Shown here piece after piece: positions 24,578 through 31,327 of a stretch of 64,000 nt of DNA. A program made the position numbers and the translations under genes. The notes beneath the pieces are model-generated. The model ran no database searches and was not told the origin of the DNA. It saw only the letters and a program-made list of their open reading frames with translations. Within the stretch, counting starts at the first letter, position 1. Each line of letters begins with the position of its first letter. The stretch lies in assembly GCF_900176515.1 (NCBI RefSeq), contig NZ_FWXV01000011.1, forward strand, positions 1-64,000. The letters run 5' to 3'. This stretch comes from Kibdelosporangium aridum (GTDB lineage: Bacteria > Actinomycetota > Actinomycetes > Mycobacteriales > Pseudonocardiaceae).

Positions 24578-26389
24578 ATGCCCAGGACGACTCTTGTCTG
24601 CATGCCGTGGCACGCGTTGTCGCGACCCAGTCTGGCATTGGGCGTGCTGAGTTCCGCGTGCCGACGCGAAGGGCTCATGCCGCCCGCCGAGTACCACGGC
24701 GGACTGCGGTTCGCGGAGTTCCTGCTGGACCAGACCAACGGCGTGGTGACTCCGTCCGACTACGCGGCGGTCGCCGAGACCGGGTTCCCGCACGCGCTGG
24801 GCGATTGGGTGTTCGCGGGTGTGGTGAACGGCGATGAGTTCGGTCTCGATGGCATGGCGGATTACGCCGCACGGCACGGGATCGCCATGCGCACACTGCG
24901 CGCGATGCGCGACCTCGCCGCGTCCTTTGTCGAACTTGTCGTTGACGAGGTACTGGCCACTGACCCGGAGCTGGTCGGGTTCAGCACCACGTTCATGCAG
25001 AACGTGCCCAGCCTCGCCGTGGCGAAGCAACTCAAGCACCGCAGACCGGAACTGACCGTGCTCTTCGGTGGCGGCAACTGCGACGGGCCAATGGGAGTGG
25101 CGCTGCACCGTGAGTTCGAGTTCGTCGACATGGTGCTGCGTGGCGAGGCCGACGAGACCTTTCCCCGGCTGCTGCGGGCTTTGGACGGCGACGGCGAACT
25201 CGCCGACGTGCCAGGGCTGTGCTGGCGCGACACCGTCAATCCCGCTCGGCTGGTGCCACCAGCACGCATGAGCGCACCGCACTTCGAGGGTTGGTTCGGT
25301 GCGTTCGACGCCTCACCGGTGAGCCGGTACGCCGAACCGGAACTGGTGGTGGAATCCGCGCGCGGATGCTGGTGGGGCGAACACCACCATTGCACGTTCT
25401 GCGGGCTCAACGGCACGTCGATGGCCTTCCGGGCCAAGCCTGCCGAGACCTTCGTCGACGAGGTGGACGGCCTCATCCGACAACACCGGGTACTCGACGT
25501 GATGGTCGTGGACAACATCCTCGCACCGGGCTATCTGCGCACTGCGTTGCCGGAACTTGCCAGGCGGGGGTGGGACCTGCGCTTGCACTACGAGGTGAAG
25601 GCGAATCTGACCGGGGCGCAGATCGAGGTGCTGCGGGACGCCGGTGTGTACAGCGTCCAACCCGGCATCGAGTCGCTCGTCGACGACGTGTTGGGGCGGA
25701 TGAACAAAGGTGTCCGGGCTGTCCGCAACGTCCGCACGTTGCGCGACTGCGAATCGGCCGGGCTGACTGTGGCGTGGAATTGGCTCTACGGCTTTCCTGG
25801 TGAGCGGGAAGAGGACTACAAAGCGGTGGTCGACCAACTGCCTGCGTTGGTCCACTTGCAACCGCCGGACGGGGTGACACGGATCCAGCTGGAACGCTTC
25901 AGTCCGTACTTCGAGGATCCGTCCCTCGGGTTCCCGGATCGGTCGCCTGCGGAGGCGTACCGGTACGTGTACGCGTTGCCGGCGGAAACGTTGCAGGACT
26001 TGGTCTACCTGTTTGACACAACTCCCCGTGGTCTCACCGAGCAGCAGGCCAGTCCTTTATGGACCGCAGTGCGGACGTGGACAGCCCAGCATGCCGCGAG
26101 CACCCTTGTGCGCAAACACATCGACGGCGTAACCGTGCTGCGCGACCGCCGCATCGGGTGGCCGGAGGAAGACCACGTACTTGAGAATCCCCGGCAACAG
26201 CGAGCGTGGACAGAACTGGAGTACGGCCGGTCTTTGGCGGGCATTGCCCGCCGGCTCGCCGACGCGGGACTGAGCTGGGAGGTCTACGACCTGGCACGCT
26301 GGCTGTCCGAGTTGTGCGAGCGCGGCCTGTTGTTCACCGAGGGCGGGTACTACGTCGCGCTCGCCACGACCTGGGCGGGTCCCCGATGA
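24578..26389 (+). CDS. RiPP maturation radical SAM protein (B12-binding C-methyltransferase type)
   Basis: A 603-residue protein of the RiPP maturation radical SAM family (the TIGR03975 type, as I recall). The N-terminal B12-binding-like domain (about 1-230) opens with VCMPWHALSRPSLALGVL and includes LVGFSTTFMQN and LFGGGNCDGPMG. The radical SAM cluster ligands are C264, C272 and C275 in CWWGEHHHCTFCGLNG, a CX7CX2C variant of CX3CX2C typical of this group. The barrel follows (QPGIESL, WNWLYGFPGE) and a C-terminal winged-helix-like region. It would methylate or otherwise modify carbon centres of the peptide encoded just upstream, and it overlaps the DUF5825 gene by four bases. Confidence 0.88.
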   Translation: MPRTTLVCMPWHALSRPSLALGVLSSACRREGLMPPAEYHGGLRFAEFLLDQTNGVVTPSDYAAVAETGFPHALGDWVFAGVVNGDEFGLDGMADYAARHGIAMRTLRAMRDLAASFVELVVDEVLATDPELVGFSTTFMQNVPSLAVAKQLKHRRPELTVLFGGGNCDGPMGVALHREFEFVDMVLRGEADETFPRLLRALDGDGELADVPGLCWRDTVNPARLVPPARMSAPHFEGWFGAFDASPVSRYAEPELVVESARGCWWGEHHHCTFCGLNGTSMAFRAKPAETFVDEVDGLIRQHRVLDVMVVDNILAPGYLRTALPELARRGWDLRLHYEVKANLTGAQIEVLRDAGVYSVQPGIESLVDDVLGRMNKGVRAVRNVRTLRDCESAGLTVAWNWLYGFPGEREEDYKAVVDQLPALVHLQPPDGVTRIQLERFSPYFEDPSLGFPDRSPAEAYRYVYALPAETLQDLVYLFDTTPRGLTEQQASPLWTAVRTWTAQHAASTLVRKHIDGVTVLRDRRIGWPEEDHVLENPRQQRAWTELEYGRSLAGIARRLADAGLSWEVYDLARWLSELCERGLLFTEGGYYVALATTWAGPR

Positions 26390-26949
26390 ATCACTGGCCG
26401 GACGTCACGGTTCTGGACACCATCCCGTCGAATGACGCCGACATCGACACCGCAGACCGGAACTGCCAACGCTTTCGGTTGCGTGTCCCACTGATGTTCG
26501 GAGCGAACCCTGCGCAGGACGCGGCCGCACTCCGGTTCCTTGTCTCGGCCGCGGAGCGGTACGTACGGGTCGAGTGGCACCTTGTCGGCGAGTTGCCGTG
26601 GCCCTTGCACACCGTTGTGCACCTGCCGCCACCGGCCACAGCGGACGATGCAGCCAGTGACATCGCACGGCAATGGCGGGAACAGTCCGGTCTGGCCCTG
26701 TGCACCTACCGGTACGGCCCGGATTTCGTGGTGCTGCGCGACAATCGCCCTGGCAAGGATCGTTTCCGCGGCCTTTTGGGTGCCGACTGGGTGCAGCCGT
26801 TCCGCGACTTGGTAGCGAGGATCGCTGTGGACAACCGGTTGCTTGACGAACTGGTGGCCGCGGATCTTGCGATACGGCTGGGCGACGGCGAACACGTCGT
26901 GCTGGCCGTGCGGCTGCTCCGCTGGCCGGTGCCCTATTTCGCCGTCTGA
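26386..26949 (+). CDS. DUF5825 family protein, RiPP-associated
   Basis: A 187-residue soluble protein whose ATG overlaps the radical SAM stop (ATGA). It fits DUF5825, which I know as a companion of RiPP maturation radical SAM proteins in actinobacteria. It has no recognisable catalytic motif; the sequence alternates beta-strand-like segments and charged helices (VEWHLVGELPWPLHTVVHLPP, LCTYRYGPDFVVLRDNRPG). It may bind the precursor or assist the maturase (inference from coupling only). The cluster ends here; a TetR gene converges five bases on. Confidence 0.75.
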   Translation: MNHWPDVTVLDTIPSNDADIDTADRNCQRFRLRVPLMFGANPAQDAAALRFLVSAAERYVRVEWHLVGELPWPLHTVVHLPPPATADDAASDIARQWREQSGLALCTYRYGPDFVVLRDNRPGKDRFRGLLGADWVQPFRDLVARIAVDNRLLDELVAADLAIRLGDGEHVVLAVRLLRWPVPYFAV

Positions 26950-26953
26950 TCGC

Positions 26954-27628
26954 CTAGGCCCAGTTTTCGCGCTGGCGCTGCAGTCCGTCCAGAATCAGGT
27001 CAAGGCCGATGTCGAACTCCTCGGCGTACGCGTAACCAGGCTTCAGCGCACGGTCGACGATCATCTCGGCGAGGTGCGGGAACTCGTCGCGGGGCATCTC
27101 ATCCAGGATCGAGCTCGCCACGTTCTCCAGGTCGACCGGGGTTTTGAACGGCACGCTGAGCTCCTGGAGCACGAACCCGTAGATGTAGCTGTCCAGCACC
27201 GAGAGCGCGTGTGCCGCACCAGCGATCGAGAAGCCTCCAGCCCGCAGGCACCCGACGACCGCGTTGTGGTGTCGCAGAGTCGCATGGCCAGGATTGGTCC
27301 GTGAGTCCATCAGGCTGATCGCCCACGGGTGGCGGATCAGCGCGCCACGCATAGACACTGCCCGCCTGCGCATCGCGGTCTGCCAGCCGACGTCGTCCTG
27401 CGGGAGCTCGATCTCGCCGAAGACGGTGTCGATCATGCCGTCGAGGATCAGGTCCTTGTTGCGGAAGTGGTGGTACAGCGACATCGCCTCGACACCGAGC
27501 CGCTCGGCGAGTTTGCGCATGCTCGGCACGCCTCCGCCCGCTTCGTCCGCCAGCTCGATGGCCGCGCGAAGAACCGTTTCCTTGCTGAGCGGGTTGCGTC
27601 GAGGCGTGTCGGTCGGCTCGGCGGCCAC
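26954..27628 (-). CDS. TetR family regulator
   Basis: A 224-residue regulator with the TetR HTH at residues 15-62 (VPSMRKLAERLGVEAMSLYHHFRNKD) and a TetR_C_1-like ligand domain (YIYGFVLQELSVPF region). The GTG at 27628 has GGAGG at five bases. Two tandem palindromes of CCTTAC/GTAAGG lie 29-63 bp upstream, between it and the divergent DUF4386 operon, making it the likely repressor of that operon. It converges on the RiPP locus but is probably unrelated to it. Confidence 0.87.
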   Translation of the reverse strand: MAAEPTDTPRRNPLSKETVLRAAIELADEAGGGVPSMRKLAERLGVEAMSLYHHFRNKDLILDGMIDTVFGEIELPQDDVGWQTAMRRRAVSMRGALIRHPWAISLMDSRTNPGHATLRHHNAVVGCLRAGGFSIAGAAHALSVLDSYIYGFVLQELSVPFKTPVDLENVASSILDEMPRDEFPHLAEMIVDRALKPGYAYAEEFDIGLDLILDGLQRQRENWA

Positions 27629-27656
27629 AAGGTCCTCCCGTCTGACTGCTTGACAA

Positions 27657-27691
27657 CCTTACACCATAAGGCTGTACCTTACGGCGTAAGG
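27657..27691. promoter_or_regulatory. Tandem TetR operators CCTTACnnnGTAAGG
   Basis: Site 1 is 27657-27671 (CCTTAC-ACC-ATAAGG, one mismatch); site 2 is 27677-27691 (CCTTAC-GGC-GTAAGG, perfect). Centres are 20 bp apart, on the same DNA face. They overlap a plus-strand promoter with TTGACA at 27650-27655, so binding would repress the DUF4386 operon and probably tetR. Confidence 0.75.
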
Positions 27692-27751
27692 CCAGACGCA
27701 CGGTTGTTCCCGTGTGGCTGGCACATCATCCGCGGCGGAAAGGACGTGTAC

Positions 27752-27835
27752 GTGGACTACGCGCAGTTCATGGTCGAGGCCATTGTCGGCCGGCTGGCCC
27801 CATCGACCCTCGCTCACGCCGGCGAGCCAGCATGA
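27752..27835 (+). CDS. Small ORF coupled to the DUF4386 gene (27 aa)
   Basis: GTG 27752 follows a strong GGAAAGGA (27737-27744) at seven bases; GTG 27746 is also in frame but too close. The 27-residue product is VDYAQFMVEAIVGRL followed by PSTLAHAGEPA, with a short amphipathic helix. Its TGA overlaps the ATG of the DUF4386 gene (ATGA), which has no RBS of its own, so the small ORF probably serves translational coupling. Whether the peptide itself has a function is open. Confidence 0.45.
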   Translation: MDYAQFMVEAIVGRLAPSTLAHAGEPA

Positions 27836-28548
27836 GCACCCCACGCGGGCTCGCGAGGACCGCGGGGTTGCTGTACTTGATCGTCGCCTCGTCCACCATC
27901 TTCGCCGGGCTGGTGAACTCGCGGATCGTGGAGTCAGGCAACGCAGCGGCCACAGCAGGCAACATCGAAGCGTCGGCGACGCTGTACCGCATCGGCTTCG
28001 TCAGCGAACTGGTTGGCGCCACGGCCTTTCTGCTGACGAGCATGACGCTGTACTTGCTGCTCAAACACGTCAACCAGATGGCCGCCGCGGCGATGGTCGT
28101 CTTCGTCGCCGTCAGCGTCGCGATCCAGACTCTGAACCTGCTCAACCAGAACACGGCGCTGACCATCGCCACCAGCCAGGACTACACCACTGCGTTCGGC
28201 CAACCAGTCGCCGCCCAGCTGACCATGCTGTTCGCCGACATGCAGAGCAACGGATTCCTCATTGCCCAGACGTATTTCGGCCTGTGGCTGCTGCCGTTGG
28301 GCTACCTGGTCATGAAGTCGGGCTACTTCCCCAAGGCGTTGGGCGTCCTGCTGGTGATCGGATGCTGCGGGCACCTCGTGGACGTGTTCTCCCGCTTCCT
28401 CGCACCGGACTTTGGCGCCGGCATCTCACCGTTCGCCCTGACCTTCGCGGCCGTCGCGGAACTTTCGTTCATCGCATGGCTTTTGGTCAAGGCTCCTGTC
28501 ACTTATGGTCGCCGTAGGACTGCAGTAGCCGGTCGGCTTGACGGATGA
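27832..28548 (+). CDS. DUF4386 family membrane protein
   Basis: A 238-residue protein with six predicted transmembrane helices and the DUF4386 pattern (TAGLLYLIVASSTIFAGLV, then LYRIGFVSELVGATAFLLTSMTLY-like segment and YFGLWLLPLGYLVMKSGYFP). It is translationally coupled to a 27-codon ORF and lies behind tandem TetR operators. The family is of unknown function and is often found next to TetR regulators. It is the second DUF4386 gene in the window (see 20942), but the two are only distantly alike. Confidence 0.8.
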   Translation: MSTPRGLARTAGLLYLIVASSTIFAGLVNSRIVESGNAAATAGNIEASATLYRIGFVSELVGATAFLLTSMTLYLLLKHVNQMAAAAMVVFVAVSVAIQTLNLLNQNTALTIATSQDYTTAFGQPVAAQLTMLFADMQSNGFLIAQTYFGLWLLPLGYLVMKSGYFPKALGVLLVIGCCGHLVDVFSRFLAPDFGAGISPFALTFAAVAELSFIAWLLVKAPVTYGRRRTAVAGRLDG

Positions 28549-28635
28549 TGTGAACCACGCAACGCGGGCACGCCCGAAGCGCCCACCAGGCCACAGCAGA
28601 CCTCGGGTCAGTGGATGGTCGACCTGGTGTTCGTC

Positions 28636-29352
28636 TCAGGGTGCGACGTCGGAGTAGGCCGTCCCGACCTTGAGAGCGTCGACGTAGTTGGCGACAGACG
28701 TGCCGCTGGCACCGTAGATGCCCCACTTGGGTTCGTTGATGCTGTCCCACGTACGGCAAGCCCAGCGCTGCGAGTTGTTGGTGAAGGTCTGTTTCTGGCC
28801 GTCGAACCAGAACTCGACCCACCCGCCGGTGGTCGCACTGGACAAGTGCAGGCCCAGCACATAGGTGTGCCAAGTGTTCGCGGTGATCGGCCGGGACCAG
28901 GTGATGCGTTCGACTCCCCCGGGTTGCCGCTGCAGGATGGAGATCCGGCCGCTGATCACCTTGAGCACGACGGGAAAGTTCTGGATGTGGTTGCCGTAGG
29001 ACTTCCACTGGAAGGTGGCGTTGTTGTTCACCGCGCTGGACAGTTTGCTCCGCCAGCCGAGGTAGTAGGTCGACCCGTTCCGGAACTCGTACCGCTTGCC
29101 CCCGACAGCGATGCCGTGGTTCTCGCACCGATTGCTGCCACTGGGTTTGTTGTACCGCCAAACCCGACCGTGGGCGGGGTCGTCGACTGCCGTCACGCTG
29201 CCGGGCGAGTCGCAGTTCATATTGCCGAACACGCGCAACCCGCCTGACGGATCACCGCTCCAGATCGTCGCGGCGTGCGCCGGATTCGCCAGAAGGGACA
29301 GCGCCAGCACCGCCGTCAACGGCACAGCGAGAAATCTACGCAGAGTTTCCAT
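28636..29352 (-). CDS. Secreted polysaccharide lyase (heparin lyase I-like fold)
   Basis: A 238-residue secreted protein: signal peptide METLRRFLAVPLTAVLALSL ending at AHA (near residue 27), then a single jelly-roll domain of the Polysacc_lyase / heparin lyase I-like family. Supporting blocks are YYLGWRSKL, NATFQWKSYGN, WHTYVLGLHLS, WVEFWFDGQKQTF and PKWGIYGASG. Such enzymes cleave uronic-acid polysaccharides; the substrate is not readable from sequence. Two cysteine pairs could form disulfides. A small hairpin (29362-29380) lies in its leader. It converges on the DUF4386 gene. Confidence 0.72.
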   Translation of the reverse strand: METLRRFLAVPLTAVLALSLLANPAHAATIWSGDPSGGLRVFGNMNCDSPGSVTAVDDPAHGRVWRYNKPSGSNRCENHGIAVGGKRYEFRNGSTYYLGWRSKLSSAVNNNATFQWKSYGNHIQNFPVVLKVISGRISILQRQPGGVERITWSRPITANTWHTYVLGLHLSSATTGGWVEFWFDGQKQTFTNNSQRWACRTWDSINEPKWGIYGASGTSVANYVDALKVGTAYSDVAP

Positions 29353-29508
29353 CCGCCATCGAACCTTTCATGCGAAGGTTGCGGCGGACACTGTGCATTA
29401 TTTCGGCCGTGTCAACCGCACACCGGCAGCGGTTCGGCATCATCGGATTCGATCTTCAACTCGTCGGCACGGACCGCCAGCTACGGCCAGCACTGGTGTG
29501 CAGCGGTG

Positions 29509-30381
29509 TCAGTCGGCGGAAAACCAGTCCAGGACGGCTTTGGCGACCTTGCCCGGCTGATCGAGGTGCATGAAGTGACCTGCGTTCGCCACAACCTGCA
29601 CCGACGAGCCGGGAGCCAGACCTGTTTGTGCGTTGGCGAAATGCTCAGGGGGAATGCAGCCGTCATCCGCGCCGGCAAGTACGAGCAGCGGCACTGTTGC
29701 TGGTGCTTCGGTCCGAGCGGCCAGTGCGGCCAACTCAGGATCGTGCAATGTCATGTCGAAGTTGCCGCGATAGATCCGCAATGCGTTACGCAACAGCGTT
29801 GGATCACCGTAGAGTTCGTGCACCCGCACCCGGTGCTCGCCGGGATCCAGGCCGGGCGACCATGTTGCCCAGAGGTAGTCGATCAGTCGCCGGTCACTTT
29901 CCAGCACGGTTTCCGCCACATTCGGCAGCTGGAACAGCCACAGGTAGAAGAACCGTTGCTGTTGTGCCGGATCGAGGAGTATCGGCGGCAGAGCCTTGGG
30001 CGGTGGCACGGCCATCGTTACGCCGCGGCGGAGTCGTTCGGGCCAGGCGCCCGCCAGCCGGGCCACCACGCCCGCGCCGATGTCATGTCCGATCATGTCG
30101 ACACCGGCGTCCGGCGACAGTGCCTCGGCGACCGCAGCGGCGTCGGCCGCAAGCGTGATGCTGTCGGCGTAGGTCATCTGGTCCGCTGTTACGGGATGGT
30201 GGCCGCGGAGGAACGGCGCAACCACTCGGCGGCCTGCGGCGACCAGGTGCTCGGCGAGCGGCCCGAAGGTGGCGGGGTGGTCGGGAAAGCCGTGCCAGCA
30301 CACCACAACTGGCCCATCGCCCACGGCGAGCGCGGGAAAGTCAAGTCGGTCCGTGCGAATCACGATCTCTTCGAAGTCCAC
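29509..30381 (-). CDS. Alpha/beta hydrolase, epoxide hydrolase-like
   Basis: A 290-residue alpha/beta hydrolase. The oxyanion-hole motif HGFPDHP (30-36) and an aspartate nucleophile D100 in GHDIGAG point to the epoxide hydrolase/haloalkane dehalogenase branch rather than to serine esterases. The catalytic His is in NAGHFMHLDQP near the C-terminus, and an Asp in LAGADDGCIP is the likely third acid. The cap domain is helical and contains the FFYLWLFQLP segment. It lies 57 bp downstream of the LuxR regulator on the same strand and is probably cotranscribed. Confidence 0.82.
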   Translation of the reverse strand: MDFEEIVIRTDRLDFPALAVGDGPVVVCWHGFPDHPATFGPLAEHLVAAGRRVVAPFLRGHHPVTADQMTYADSITLAADAAAVAEALSPDAGVDMIGHDIGAGVVARLAGAWPERLRRGVTMAVPPPKALPPILLDPAQQQRFFYLWLFQLPNVAETVLESDRRLIDYLWATWSPGLDPGEHRVRVHELYGDPTLLRNALRIYRGNFDMTLHDPELAALAARTEAPATVPLLVLAGADDGCIPPEHFANAQTGLAPGSSVQVVANAGHFMHLDQPGKVAKAVLDWFSAD

Positions 30382-30438
30382 AGCCGCAATCTATCGCCCA
30401 GTCGCCGTACGGACGCCTGGTTCCGGCGATCCCGCTGA

Positions 30439-31182
30439 TCACGACGTCAGCCGGGCGATCAGGCTGGTGCGGCTGGTCACGTCGAACTTCCGGTAGATCC
30501 GTTCCAGGTGCTTGTGCACGGTGCGCGGGCTGATCGACAGGGCACGGGCGACTTCACGATCGGTCGCCCCCGAGGCGACGAGGGCGATCACCTCACGTTC
30601 GCGTGGTGTGCAGTCCGCGAGATCCACGTCGGGCGCACGTAGCGCCGCGATGCGCTCACGGACCGCGAGTGCTGAGGACACGTGGGGCGCGATGAGGTCG
30701 ACCACGGCGCGATCACGGTCGGAGAAGCCGTATCGGTCCCGGTTGAAGGTGATCACCGTGCCCAGCCTGCCGGTTGACCGGATCGCGCAGACCAATTGGT
30801 CGGCGGTGCCCTCCGGCCGGTAGAAGTCCACATAGAACTGAAACCGGCGGAGTACGGACGGCGCGGCCAGATCGGTCAGCGCCACCGACGTGCCCAGCCG
30901 CAGCGCGCCCGACCGATAGGCCCCGAACCCCGGGTGCTCGCTCACCGCTTCGGCGAACCCTTGCCTGTCCAGCAAGGATTCTCGCTCCGTTCGGTCGATC
31001 GTCGACTCGAGCACCCGGCGGTCCGTGTGGTCCATCGAAGTCGCTGACACCAGGTCACAGCCGACCAGATCGCCCAGGATCGCCAGGGTTTCCGACCCTA
31101 TGGCGACATCGTCGATGTCCTCGTACAGCGCACCGACGAAATCCAACGCCCTACGCAGGTCGTCAGCAGCCAAGTCCACCAT
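30439..31182 (-). CDS. LuxR family regulator with GAF-like sensor domain
   Basis: A 247-residue regulator with an N-terminal GAF/PAS-like sensory region (about 1-170) and a C-terminal LuxR HTH (about 185-245; CTPREREVIALVASGATDREVARALSI and RTVHKHLERIYRKF). It has no receiver domain, so it is a stand-alone regulator. It precedes the epoxide-hydrolase-like gene and diverges from the giant-protein operon, so either may be its target. Confidence 0.85.
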   Translation of the reverse strand: MVDLAADDLRRALDFVGALYEDIDDVAIGSETLAILGDLVGCDLVSATSMDHTDRRVLESTIDRTERESLLDRQGFAEAVSEHPGFGAYRSGALRLGTSVALTDLAAPSVLRRFQFYVDFYRPEGTADQLVCAIRSTGRLGTVITFNRDRYGFSDRDRAVVDLIAPHVSSALAVRERIAALRAPDVDLADCTPREREVIALVASGATDREVARALSISPRTVHKHLERIYRKFDVTSRTSLIARLTS

Positions 31183-31327
31183 GTGCTCCCCTCAGACAGA
31201 AGTCCCCACGGAAAAGAGGCGCCCGGCGCCGGTTTGATACTCCGCAAAATTGCGTATTGCCCGGGAGTTCCGCCGCTTGGTGTCGTATGGCCCCGACCAC
31301 GCCACCGAGCGGAAGTACCGGTTGCCC

